This document shows positions 52,522 through 63,556 of a DNA stretch of 64,000 nucleotides, piece by piece (position 1 is the stretch's first letter; every line of letters begins with the position of its first letter). The DNA lies in the NCBI GenBank assembly GCA_003255025.1, contig QANY01008827.1, forward strand, positions 112,315 to 176,314. The letters are read 5' to 3'. The notes under the pieces were generated by a model. That model had not been told where the DNA came from. It worked only from the letters and a program-made list of their open reading frames with translations, and searched no databases. This DNA comes from Datisca glomerata (lineage: Eukaryota > Streptophyta > Magnoliopsida > Cucurbitales > Datiscaceae). The position numbers were made by a program, and so were the translations under genes.

Positions 52522-52698
52522 GCTTGGTTCTTCTATTTCTTTAGGCTGTTATCTCTTGTAATCTTCTGTTAGTGTTTGGGTGCCTCCAGCTTGTGTGTTG
52601 GCTGGTTCCTTTTTTTGTTTCTTTTGCCTGGGGTATGCCCCTTGTATATTTGTATGTTTCTTCTTCGGTTTATACAATTTTTTAATTTACCGAAAAAA

Positions 52699-54464
52699 GG
52701 CACTAGAAGCACCTTAAACGTCCAAAACACTTCAAATTCTTATCCCAAATCTGTTTTGGGAGTCAAAAGTTTGTTCGAGTACATGACATGCCAAATAATC
52801 CAAGTTTAGCCATGTTCTTCTAGTTTGGGTCTAAACACGCCCCATTGGGTCTTTTTAGGTCCCTATGCGACTAGAAGCACATAAAAAGACTAAAACAATC
52901 TAAGTTATTATCCCAAAACTGTTTTGGGTATTAAAAGTTAGTTCGAATACATAACATGGCCAAAAGATCCAAGTTTAGCCAAGTTCATCTAATTTGGGAC
53001 TAAACACGTCACATTGCTTTTCTTGACTCTATATGGCACTAGAAGCATCTAAAACGGCCACAACAATTCGAATTCATATCCCAAATGTGTTTTGGGTGTC
53101 AAAAGTCATTTTCGAGTACATGCCTTCCCCAAAAAAAGATTTATGTTTACCAAGTTCATCTAGTTCGGGTCTAAACACATCCCATTTGGTGTTATTGACT
53201 CTGTTGGAACTAGAAGCACCTAAAACGACCAGAACACTCCAACTTCTTATTATCCCAAACATGTTTTGTGTGTCAAAAGTCAGTTCGAGTACATGACTTT
53301 CTCAAAATATCAACGTTTTATCAAGTTCATCCAGTTTGAGCCTAAACACGTCTCATTATGTTGTTTTGACTCCATATGGCACTAGAAGCACCTAAAATAA
53401 CCACAATACTCCAAAATCTTATGCGAAATGTGTTTTGGGAGTGAAAAGTGAGTTCAAGTACATGGCATGCCCAAAAAATACAAGTTTAACCAAGTTCATC
53501 TACTTTGGGCCTAAACACATCCCATCGGATCTTTTTGACTCCGTATGGCACTAAATGCACCTAAAACTACCAAAACACTCTAAGTTCTTACCCCAAATAT
53601 GTTTTGGGTGTCAAAAGTCAGTTCGAGTACATCTCATGCCCAATAGATTTAAGTTTAACCAAGTTCATCTAGTTTGGGCTAAACACTTTCCATTGGGTGT
53701 CAAAAGTCAGTTCGAGTACATCTCAAGCCTAAAATGACCAAAAAAATCCAATTTTTTTTTATCATAACCGTGTTTTGGATGTCAAAAGTAAGTTCGAGTA
53801 AATGACATGCCTAAAAGACCAAGTTTTGCAAGGTTCATCTAGTTTCGACCTAAACACCTCTCATTGGTTCTTTTTCAGTCCGTATGGCATGAGAAGAATC
53901 TACAATTACCAAAACACTCCATACTTTTTTCAAAATGTATTTTGGGTGTCAAAATTCAGTTCGAGTACATGCCATGCCCAAAAGATTCAAGTTATGCAAA
54001 ATTCATCTAGTTTGGGCCTAAACACTTTCCATTAGGTCTTTTTAACTCCATATGGCACTAGATACACCTAAAACGACCAAAACACTCACAATTTTTATCC
54101 CAAATGTGTTTTAGGTGTCAAAAGTCAGTTCGAGTATATGCCACTCCCAAAAGATCCAATTTTAGCCAAGTTCATCTAATTTGGGCCTAAACACGTCCCA
54201 TTGGGTGTTATTGACTCTGTAAGGCACTAGAAGAACCTAAAATGACCAAAACGCTCCAAATACTTATCCCAAACATGTTTTAGGTTTCAAAATTTAGTTC
54301 AAGTACATGATATGCCCAAAAGGTCCACGTTCTATCAAGTTCATCTAGTTGGGGGTCTAAACACATCCTATTGGGTCTTTTTGACTCCATATGGCGCTAG
54401 AAGCACCTAAAACAACCACAACAACTCCAAATTCTTTTGCCAAATGTGTTTTGTGTGTCAAAAG
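52699..54464 (+). repeat. 169-bp satellite block S6
   Basis: About ten monomers in plus orientation between LINE-A and the solo gypsy-2 LTR. One unit at 53,690-53,730 has a short internal duplication of the GTGTCAAAAGTCAGTTCGAG region. No genes. Confidence 0.95.
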
Positions 54465-55226
54465 TGTTAAGTACTAACCTACACACCAAGTTTCAAGGAT
54501 TCAACATCTTGAAGATGAGCATGATTAAGGAGGCAAGAAGCAAGTTCAAGAGGTTTCTAGTTCAATTAGCATGTCTCAAGCACCAATAAAGAGTTCGCGG
54601 TCTAAAAAGCTTCAATAAACTTAATCCATTATTTGCAAGGCTTAGTTAATTCAGCTACTAAAGGTTTACAAGGACACCTAAGATTTGAGACAAGTGCAAC
54701 TCGAGCTCAATACAACTTAATTCAAGTCCAAGTTACTAATGGTTTAATTAAGTATGTAATGGGACACTTTTATGTTTTCTACTGGGCTGGATGTTTTACT
54801 TTATTTAGAGTCCATTGATTTTATTTACCTTAATAGAGTCTGTTCTGAATTGTTAAGTTTTCTATTTTTGTGTCTAAAGATTTTTAGGAAACCTTTGTTT
54901 ATAAGAAACCTTTGTAAATGCTATAAATATCCCTTGGTATAATGTTTTAGGGTCCATAATTTATTATTGAAAACCTAAAGGTTGTTTTTACTTTTATCTT
55001 TGTGTTCTTGAGTAGACTGATCACCTTCTTGAGGAGTGTTACAAAGCTGAAATTCAGAAACAAGTTTTCTTTATTCTAGTTCTTGATCATCTATCTAAGA
55101 AATCTGTTTTTCTAGCATTTCTTAGGGGTTGTTGCCGAATTGGTTATTGGGGTTTTCACGTTAATGCTTTGTGGGGTTCCTCTACGTAAAGAGGTTCTCA
55201 GGCTTATTCTTGGAGGTTCTGTATCA
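54465..55226 (+). mobile_element. Solo gypsy-2 LTR (762 bp) with TSD AAAAG
   Basis: TGTTAAGTACT to TCTGTATCA, flanked by AAAAG at 54,460-54,464 and 55,227-55,231. Removing the LTR and one repeat restores the satellite sequence TGTCAAAAGTGAGTTCGAG. The coding tail (HIKFQGFNILKMSMIKEARS frame, with breaks), TATAAATA (54,922) and TTCTTGATCATCTATCTAAG match the LTR at 2,924. It arose by recombination between the two LTRs of a full element. Confidence 0.95.
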
Positions 55227-57023
55227 AAAAGTGAGTTCGAGTACATGTCATGCCCAAAAGATCCAAGTTTGGTCAAGTTCGTCTAGTTTAGGCATAAACA
55301 CGTCCCATCGAGTCTTTTTGACTCCGTATGGCACTAGATGCACCTACAATGACCAAAACACTACGAGTTGTTATCCTAAGCATGTTTTGGCTGTCAAAAT
55401 TAGTTCGAGTACATGCCATTCTGAAAAGATCCAAGTTTAGCCAAGTTCGTCTAGTTTGGGACTAAACACGCCCCAATTGTTCTTTTCTACTCCCTATAGT
55501 ACTTTTAGCATCTAAAATGAATACAACACTCCAAATTCTTATCCCAAATGTGTTTTGGGTGTCAAAAGTCATTTCGAGTACATGCCATGCTCAAAAGATC
55601 CATGTTTAGCAAAGTTCGTCTCATTTTCGCCTCTACACGTCCCATTGGGTCCTTTTGACTCCGTATGGCACTAAAACAACCTAAAATGACCAAAAATTTT
55701 GAAATTCTTATACCAAACATGTTTTGGTTGTCAAAAGTCAGTTTGAGTACATGACATGCCCCAAAGATCCAAGTTTAGCCATGTTCTTCTAGTTTTGGCA
55801 TAAACTTGTCCCATAGGGTCGTTTTAGGTCCCTATGTAACTAGAAGCACCTAAAATGACCAAAACACTCCAAATTATTATACCAAATGTGTTTTGGGGGT
55901 CAAAAGTCAGTTCGAGTACATGACATCTCCAAAAGATCCAAGTTTAGCCAAGTTCGTCTAATTTGGGCCTAAACACGTCCCATTGGTTTTTTACTCGGTA
56001 TGGCACTAGAAGAATCTAAAACGGCCACAACACTCCAAATTATTATCCCAAACGTGTTTTGGGTGTCAAAAGTCATTTCAAGTACATGTCATGCCCAAAA
56101 GATTTAAGTTTAGCCAAGTTCGTCTAGTTTGAGCTTAAACACATCCCATTTAGTGTTATTGACCCTGTATGGCACTACAAGCACCTAAAACAAGCATAAC
56201 ACTCCAAATTCTTATGCGAAAGGTAATTTGGGTGTCAAAATTGAGTTCGAGTACATGTCATGCCCAAAAGATCCAAGTTTAGCCAATTTCATCAAGATTG
56301 GGCCTAAACACGTCCGTTTGGGTCTTTTTAACTCTGTATGGCACTAGATGAACCCCAAACGACCAGAACACTCCAAGTTCTTATCCTAAACATGTTTTGG
56401 GTGTCAAAAGTCAGTTCGAGTACATGCCATACACAAAAGCTCCAAGTTTAACCAAGTTCCATCTAGTTTAAGCCTAAACACGTCTCATTCGGTCTTTTTG
56501 ACTCCCTATGGAACTAGAAGCACTTAAAACAACCAAAACACTCTAAATTCTTATCACAGCCGTGTTTTGGGTATCAAAAGTCAGTTCGAGTACATGACAT
56601 GCCCAAAAGTTTCAAGTTTAGCCAATTTCATCTAGTTTGGGCCTAAACCCAAAAGTTTCAAGTTTAGCCAATTTCATCTAGTTTGGGCCTAAACCCAAAA
56701 TTTTCAAGTTTAGTCGAGTACATGACATGCCCAAAAGATCAAAGTTTAGCTAAGTTCTTCTAGTTTGAGCCTAAACACATCTCGTTGGGTCATTTTCAGT
56801 CTGTATTGCACTAGAAGCGTCTAAAATGACCAAATCACTCTAAATTATTATCCAAAATGTGTTTTTGGTGTTAAAAGTCAGTTCGAGTTCATGACATGCC
56901 CAAAAGATTAAAGTTTAGCCAAGTTTATCTAGTTTGGGCCTAAACATCTCCCATTACGTCTTCTTCATTCTAAATTTTTATCCCAAACGTGTTTTGGTTG
57001 TCGATAGTCAGTTCGAATAAATG
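55227..57023 (+). repeat. 169-bp satellite block S7
   Basis: About ten and a half monomers, in phase with S6 across the solo LTR. At 56,600-56,715 a segment with AAGTTTAGCCAATTTCATC and GTTTGGGCCTAAACCCAAAA is repeated about every 55 bp, a local duplication inside one monomer. Confidence 0.95.
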
Positions 57024-58008
57024 TCATGAGGATCTGATTGCACAACCACAAAGAATGGATCCATTTCAAGTGTCAAGAGGCCAAATCACAAGAGCTAGAA
57101 AAAAGAGGATGGGTGAAGCACTCAATAGGAGTATGACGTGGAGCGTGACGTGCAATATGAAAGCTTACATGGAGCATGACATGCCATCAAACATGGCCGC
57201 CTACATGGAGCATGTCGTGGCGTCCAACATGGCAGCCCAAATGGAGCATGATGTGGCATTCAACATGACATCCTACATGAACCATAACATGGCATCTAAC
57301 ATGACAGTCGACATGGAGCATGATGTGGCGTCCAACATGGAAATGACATGGCATCCCACACGGTGTTACACATGGAGCATGATGTGGTGTTCAATATGGA
57401 AGTCCACAAGGAGCATTACATGGAAATTTAAATGATGACAAGGAAGCAAGACAACTTGGCAATCCTAACCTAAAAGTGGGCAGCCAATAGTAAGAGCATG
57501 ACACCTTGACAATCCTAACCAAGAAGTGGACAGCCAATAAGAGTCTTTTGGGTGGATTACAAGTTCCTTATTTATTGCAATTTATATTTCTTTATCTTCT
57601 AAATTTAGTTTAGGTTATTTAAACACTTTAGGTCTCTTTAGGCCTCTAGTTTTTTTCTATTTAAGCATGGTTTGACAGTGTATTAAACAACTTTGATGAA
57701 TATAATTTCTTTGTGAGAGTTTACTCTTTGGTTCTTCTTAGAACTTTTTAGACTTATCAAGAATATTCTTATGACGTCTAAAACCTAGACTTATCACTCA
57801 CTTTTCCTTCTTGTTCTTGAGTGTGGCTTCTAAACGCTACCTTTGGTTCTTTTTGAGGCATCAATTTGGGTCTTGGGTCTTATACCTAAGGTACTCTGTG
57901 TCATAGAAAACGGGTTAGGATTTTTTCTTCGTTAAAATCTATCCTTGGGTTCTTGAACCATCATTGTTATCGGGTTCCTAGGGAAGGTCACCTAGTGGGT
58001 TAGTATCA
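57024..58008 (+). mobile_element. Solo gypsy-1 LTR (985 bp) in satellite
   Basis: TCATGAGGATCTG (first bases mutated from TGATGAGG) to TTAGTATCA. The flanks AAATG (57,019-57,023) and ACATG (58,009-58,013) are a TSD with one change; the satellite reads through as GTTCGA.TA.ATGCCATGCCC. The minisatellite is at 57,133-57,425 and its frame (56,989-57,435) ends WKFK. No interior sequence is attached, so it is a solo LTR. Confidence 0.92.
57133..57425 (+). repeat. 36-bp minisatellite in the solo gypsy-1 LTR
   Basis: Units with GGAGCATGA and AACATGGC or AACATGAC, reading YMEHDMPSNMAAYMEHVVAS in the sense frame. Confidence 0.9.
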
Positions 58009-58198
58009 ACATGCCATGCCCAAACGATCTAAGTTTAGCTATGTTCTAGTTTTGGCCTGCCTAAACACGTCCGATTGGGTCTTTTTCAGTCCGTATGGCA
58101 TCCAGAAGCACCTAAAATGACCAAAACACTCAAAATTATTATCTCAAATGTGTTTTGGGTGTCAAAAGTCAGTTTGAGTGCGTGACGTGGGGGTCTCT
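58009..58198 (+). repeat. 169-bp satellite block S8a
   Basis: About one monomer, continuing S7 in phase after the solo LTR, then cut by a LINE 5' fragment (GAGTGCGTGACGTGG). Confidence 0.9.
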
Positions 58199-58490
58199 CC
58201 AACTTCTAGAGAGAGAAACTCTCCCTTCTCTCTAGGTTTTCTGATTTTAGATCTCGTGTTGCCTCCCTCAGGAGGGAGGAAACTCCATTGTTGGTGGGCT
58301 TCTATTAGCCAAGGTAGGTGACAAACTCACTTATGGTGTACCAGCCAAGGTTTCTTACAGCCTAAGGCCATTTCTTCTCTAAAGAAAGCTCTGGTTGATC
58401 ATGGCGGGAAGAAAGCTTCTCAAAGCTCTGAGCCAGCTTCTGTGTTTTCGAGTTCTAGAGGGTATCTCCATAGAAGGTGGGCCTCTTTCC
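58199..58490 (+). mobile_element. LINE-C 5'-end stub without 3' part
   Basis: It begins GGGGGTCTCTCCAACTTC, pyrimidine-rich as expected of a plant LINE 5' UTR. From 58,290 it is the counterpart of 11,900-12,090 (CTCTGGTTGATCATGG, GAAGCTTCTCAAAGCTC). It ends abruptly at GGCCTCTTTCC against satellite. Target-primed insertion normally keeps the 3' end, so the rest was probably deleted afterwards. Confidence 0.75.
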
Positions 58491-59074
58491 AAATTTAACA
58501 AAGTCCATCTAATTTGGGGTGGGATCTTATTGACTACGTAAGGCACGAGAAGCACCTAAAATGACCAAAACCCTAAAAATTCTTATCCCAAACGTTTTTG
58601 GGTGTCAAAAGTGAGTTGAGTATGTCATGCCCAAAAGATCCAAGTTTAGCCAAGTTCATCTAGTTTGGGCCTAAACACGTACCATTTGGTCTTTTTGACT
58701 TTGTATCGCACTAGAAGCACCTAAAATGACCATAACACTCCAAATTCTTATCCCAAATTTGTTTTGGATGTCAAAAGTCCGTTCGAGTACATGACATGCC
58801 CAAAAGATCCAAGTTTAGCTAGGTTCATCTAGTTTGGGCATAAACACCTGCGTGGCACTAAGAGCACCCAAACACTTTAAATGTGTTTGGGTGTAAAAAG
58901 TCAGTTCGAGTACATGGCATACCCAAAAGATCAAAGTTTATCCAAATTCTTCTAGTTTGAGCCTAAACACGTCTCATTGGGCCTTTTTCATTCTATAAAG
59001 CACTAGAAGCATTAAAATGACCAAAATCCTCCAAATTATTATCCCAAATGTGTTTTAGGTGTCAAAAGTCAGTT
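58491..59074 (+). repeat. 169-bp satellite block S8b
   Basis: About three and a half monomers in plus orientation between two LINE stubs. The unit at 58,840-58,900 is shortened. Confidence 0.93.
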
Positions 59075-59135
59075 TTTTTATAGGCAAACAAATGTATTAA
59101 CCCTAAAAATACATACAAATATACAAGGGTCACAG
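59075..59135 (-). mobile_element. LINE 3'-terminal stub (about 60 bp), minus strand
   Basis: TTTTTTTATAGGCAAACAAA, then AATGTATTAACCCTAAAAATAC and ACAAATATACAAGGG are the antisense of a LINE 3' end similar to that at 16,577-16,640. It is an extremely 5'-truncated insertion in satellite, then joined by a gypsy-1 LTR. Confidence 0.7.
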
Positions 59136-60232
59136 TGACGAGGATTGACTGCACAACCTCAAAGGATGGATTTATTTCAATTACCAAGAGGCCAAATCAC
59201 AAGAGCTAGAGAAAAGATGATGGATGAAGCACTCAATGGGAGTATGACGTGGAGCATGACATGGAGTATTACAGCATACATGGAGCATGACATGTCATCC
59301 AACATGGCATCCTACGTGGAGCATATCGTGGCATGGCAGCCCGCATGGAGCATGATGTGGCATCCAACATGACATCCTACGTGGACCATGACATGGCAAC
59401 CAACATGACAGCCGACATGGGGCATGATGTGGCGTCCAACATGGCAGTCTACATGGAATGATGTGGCATCCTACATAGCATTGCACATGGAGCATGATGT
59501 GGCGTTAAATATGGCACCCCACTTGGAGCATGATGTGGCATTAAATATGGCGCCCCACTTGGAGCATGATGTGGCGTTAAATATGGCGTCCCACTTGGAG
59601 CATGATGTGGCGTTAAATATGGCAATCCACATGGAGTGACCTGGCAATTTATATGATGACAAAGAATCAAGACAACTTGGAAATCCTAACCTAGAAGTGG
59701 ACAACCAATAATAGTCTATTAGAGCATGACACCTTGGCAATCCTAATCTAGGAAGTCGACAGACAATAGGAGTCTTTTGGGTGGATTACATGTTTCATAT
59801 TTATTGTAATTAATATTTCTTTATATTTTAAATTTAGTTTAGGTTATTTAAATACTTTAGGACTCTTTAGGCTTCTTATTTTTCTATTAAGCATGATTTC
59901 ACCCTATATTAAACAACTTTGAACAATATAATTTATTTGTGAGAGTTTTTTTCTTTGGTTCTTCTTTGCACTTTTCAGACTTATCAAGAATATTCTTGTG
60001 ACGTCTAAAATCTAAACTTATCACTCATTTTTCCTTCTTGTTCTTGAGTGTGGCTTCTAAACCATACCTTTAGTTCTTTTTGAAGCATAATTGGGTCTTA
60101 GGTCTTATACCTAAGGTTCACTTTGTGTCATAGAAAACGGGTCAGGGTTTCTTCTTCTTTAAAATCGATCATTGGATTCTTGTACCATCATTTTTTTGGA
60201 GTTTCAAGGCAGGTCGCTTGAGGTTCATATTA
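59136..60232 (+). mobile_element. Gypsy-1 LTR (1,097 bp), 5' LTR of a truncated copy
   Basis: TGACGAGGATTG to GTTCATATTA (terminal CA mutated). A primer site TGGTATCAGAGC follows at 60,235. It is longer than other gypsy-1 LTRs because of extra minisatellite units. Confidence 0.9.
59245..59640 (+). repeat. 36-bp minisatellite with recent homogeneous amplification
   Basis: The last part contains near-identical units (GGAGCATGATGTGGC, TTAAATATGGC, CCACTT), with AGCATGATG at 59,491, 59,527, 59,563 and 59,599, exactly 36 bp apart. Earlier units are more diverged. Confidence 0.93.
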
Positions 60233-60234
60233 AT

Positions 60235-60247
60235 TGGTATCAGAGCT
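60235..60247 (+). promoter_or_regulatory. Primer binding site, initiator tRNA-Met type
   Basis: TGGTATCAGAGCT directly behind the LTR end of the third gypsy-1 copy. Confidence 0.85.
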
Positions 60248-60514
60248 TTTGGTTCTCTAGAGTCAGACTCAATTATGATTTTTTTCCTGATTTGACGGTG
60301 GCTTTGAAAAAACGATCATAACTTTTGATCCGAGTGTCGAAATAGTCACTATTGCATATCAAATCGAACGGATTTCCGAGACCTAAAATCTGTACGTGAA
60401 TTGCGGAGCCAGATTTTATCATTTCGATCACTTTCCAAGGCGTTTAAGTTATCTATGTACTTTCATCTAAAAATTCAGAATTTTAAATTTGAAATTCAAA
60501 TTTCCATTGTTTTA

Positions 60515-60720
60515 GTTATCATCGTATCATCTTATCATCTTATCTTCCTATTCATCTTATATTTCATCATATCTTGTCATATCATATCTTATCTCATCTT
60601 ATCTTATCTTGTCATAACTTATCTTATCTATTTCTTATCTTATCGTATCTTATCTCATCTCATCTTATCTTAGATTATCTAATCTAATCATTATCTTATC
60701 TTATCTTATCATATCTATCT
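60515..60720 (+). repeat. Short TTATC-rich tract in the gypsy-1 leader
   Basis: About 200 bp of TCTTA/TTATC pentamers, much shorter than in the copies at 27,961 and 62,473, between leader sequence (60,248-60,514) and the pre-gag region (60,721-61,040). Confidence 0.9.
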
Positions 60721-61040
60721 TTTGTTTCCTTATCTCTAATTTTATTCCTTAGTTGTTTCTTTTCCTTATCTTCTCATAGTGTTTGATTTGTTTAGGAATT
60801 TTGGTTGTTGCTTGAAAATCTAGATTCGTTTGTTAGTTTGATAGGAACCGAAAGAGAAAACTAAGAGTAGTAAAGGGCAAGATTGTGTGTGATCATTAGG
60901 GAGTAAAAAAGCCAACAAACATAAAGTAAAAACATGAGTGGAAAGAAAATTGAGTGAACCTCAATCTTTGAGTGTAAACACGTGAGGGAGAGATTGTGAG
61001 GTCCTTCATTTTTTTCTACTAATCTTATTCTCTTTCAAGT

Positions 61041-61380
61041 ATGTCAAACAGAAATAGTAGTAGAGGAAAGGCTGAAGGTGGTATGTTGAAGTTACAAATA
61101 GAGGCTTTAGTGGGTGAATTTAAGAGAACGTTAAGAGCAACCTAGAGCTCCTATAGGGCATCGAAGGGAGAGACGATCACCTAGGGTTAAGTATGAGGAT
61201 GAATTTGGAAATAACTTTGATGAAGAGGAGCGATATTCTCACTTGGGCAGATTAGGCCATGGGGTTGGAGATATGGGATTCCGACATGGAAATAGAGAAG
61301 CTAGGTTTGGTGAGAGGGTGGATAATAATTTATCTAGCATTAAGATGAAAAGACCATCATTGCAAGGCAAGAAATTTGTT
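61041..61380 (+). pseudogene. Gypsy-1 gag fragment with CGA at the family stop position
   Basis: It starts MSNRNSSRGKAEGGMLKLQI and loses about 75 bases after FKRTL, which shifts the frame. The RRERRSPRVKYEDEF part and GDMGFRHGNREARFGERVDN are still recognisable. At the position where two other copies have TGA this one has CGA (Arg). It ends in LQGKK at 61,380, where satellite begins. Confidence 0.83.
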
Positions 61381-61934
61381 TCCCATGCCCAAAAGATCCA
61401 AGTTTAGCCACGTTCTTTTGGTATGGGCTAAACACATACCATTGGGTATTTTTCAGTCCATATGCCACTAGAAGCACCTAAATTGACCAAAACACACCAA
61501 ATTTTATCCCAAATGTGTGTTGGGTGTCAAAAGTCAATTCGAGTACATGAAATGCCTAAAAGATCCAAGTTTAACCAAGTTCATCTAGTTTGGGCATAAA
61601 CACGTCACATTGCGTCTTCTTCACTCCGTATGGCACTAGAAACACCTAAAACAACCAAAATACTCCAAATTCTTATCCAAAACGTGTTTTGGGTGTTGAA
61701 AGTTAGTTCCAGTACATGTCATGCCCAAAAGATCCATGTTCAATCATGTTCTTCTAGTTTGGGCCTAAACACGTCCCATTGAGTCTTTTTCACTCAGTAT
61801 GGCACTAGAAGCACCTAAAAAACTAAAACACTCCAAATTATTTTTCCAAACGTGTTTTGGGTGTCAAAAGTCAGTTCGAGTATATGACATGCCTAAAAGA
61901 TCCAAGTTTAGCCAGTTCGTCTAGTTTGGGTCTA
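61381..61934 (+). repeat. 169-bp satellite block S9
   Basis: About three monomers in plus orientation, bounded on both sides by gypsy-1 pieces (gag at the left, LTR interior at the right). Confidence 0.95.
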
Positions 61935-62197
61935 TCAAGAATATTCTTGTGGCATCTAAAACCTAGACTTATCACTCACTTTTTCCTTCTTGTTCTTGAG
62001 TGTGGCGTCTAAACCATACCTTTGGTTCTTTTTGGTTCTTTTCGAAGCATCAATTTGGGTCTAAGGTCTTATACCTAAGGTTCTCTTTGTGTCATAGAAA
62101 ACTGGCCGGGGTTTTTTCTTCTTTAAATTGATCATTGGTTTCTTGAACCATTATTGTTATCGGGTTTCATCACAAAGCGACGGTGAGGTTCATATCA
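61935..62197 (+). mobile_element. Gypsy-1 LTR, last 263 bp
   Basis: It starts inside the LTR at ATCAAGAATATTCTTGTGG and ends GTTCATATCA, followed by the primer site at 62,200. The first 700 bp of the LTR, with the minisatellite, are absent and replaced by satellite. Confidence 0.9.
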
Positions 62198-62199
62198 TT

Positions 62200-62212
62200 T
62201 GGTATCAGAGCT
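62200..62212 (+). promoter_or_regulatory. Primer binding site, initiator tRNA-Met type
   Basis: TGGTATCAGAGCT after the truncated LTR; fourth gypsy-1 copy. Confidence 0.85.
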
Positions 62213-62472
62213 TTTGGTTCTCTAGAGTCAGATTTAATTCTGATTTTTTTATTTGGTGGTTGTTCTAAAAAATGATCAAAACTTTGGATTCGGGAGTCGA
62301 AATAGTCGGTATTGCATATCAAATCGAACAGATTTCTGAGATCTACAATCTGTACATTCATTGCAAAGCCAGATTTCGTTGTTTTGATCACTTCACCAGG
62401 TGTTTAATTTTTCTGCCCAGTTTCATCTAAAAATTCAGAATTACAAATTTCAAATTCGAATTTCCATTGTTT

Positions 62473-63217
62473 TAGTTATCATCTTATCTTATCTCATCAT
62501 ATCTTGTCATATCATATCTCATCTCATCTTATTATAAATTATATTATCTTTTGTTATCTTATATTATCTATCCTTGTCTTATCTTATCATATCTTGTCCT
62601 ATCATATCTTATCTCATCTTATCATAAATTATCTTATATTTTCTTATCTTATCTATTTATCTTATCCTTGTATTATCTTATCATATCTTATCTTATCTCA
62701 TTTTAGCTTATCTTATCATTGTCTTATCTTATCATATATTTTCTTATCCCATCTTATCTTATATTATCTTATCATTATCTTGTCTCATTATATCTTGTCA
62801 TATCATATGTTATCTCATCTTATCATAAATTATCTTATCTTATCTTATCTTATCCTTGTCTTATCTTATCATATATTTTCTTGTCTCATTTTATCTTATC
62901 TTATCCTTGTCTTATCTTATCATATCTTTTCTTATCTTATCTTATCATTGTCTTATCTCATCATATCATATCTCATCTTGTCATAATTATCTTATATTTT
63001 CTTATCTCATCTTATATTATCTTATCTTGTCATAACTTATCTGATCTTTTTTCTTATCTTATCTTACCTTTTTCTTATCTTATCTTATCTTATCTAATAA
63101 TTATCTTATCTTATCTTATCTCATCTTATCCCATCTTATCTTATCTTATATCATCTTATTTTATCTTATCTCATCTTATCTCATCTTATCCTTACCTTGT
63201 CCTAACTTATCTTCTGT
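62473..63217 (+). repeat. TTATC-rich tract in the gypsy-1 leader (about 745 bp)
   Basis: Degenerate pentamer tract with CCTTGTCTTATCTTATCATA sub-units as in the 27,961-28,786 tract, without the 350-bp leader duplication. Its long open frames are compositional. The region 63,218-63,556 is the usual pre-gag leader. Confidence 0.9.
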
Positions 63218-63556
63218 AAAAAAAGGTAGTATAAGTTGATCTCCTTTTGTTTCCTTATCTCTAAATTTTATCCCTTAGTTGTTTCCTTTCCTTATCTTCT
63301 CATAGTGTTGATTTGTTTAGGTCTTTTGGTTGTTGGTTGAAAATTCCAGATTCATTTATTAGTTTTAACAAGAACCGGAAGAGAAAACTAAGAGTGGTAA
63401 AAGGCAAGAGTGTGTGAGAAAATCAGAGGGTAAAAGCCAAATATTTTGAGTGAAACATGAGAGAAATTGAGTGAACCTCAAACTGAGTGTAAACATGTGA
63501 GGGAGAAGATTGAAAGGTCCTTCATTTTTTCCTACTAATCTTCTTCTCTTTCAAGT

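Larger units (their letters stand above)
47081..52698 (+). mobile_element. LINE-A, longest copy (both ORFs), decayed
   Basis: It holds ORF1, ORF2, 3' UTR, hairpin GGGGTATGCCCC (about 52,630) and tail TTTACCGAAAAAA in order, and sits in plus-orientation satellite. The satellite bases GGCACTAGA occur before (47,046) and after (52,699), but about 27 more satellite-like bases separate the first from the LINE. The TSD is therefore either long and mutated or not preserved. The 5' UTR present in LINE-C (about 58,199-58,490 type) is not found, so the copy is probably slightly 5'-truncated. Confidence 0.88.

Noticed and set aside
59449..59740. Antisense frames over the gypsy-1 minisatellite as possible cysteine-rich proteins
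   Set aside because: The openness follows from the 36-bp repeat without stops; similar frames arise on both strands of every copy. Kept only as a low-interest finding.
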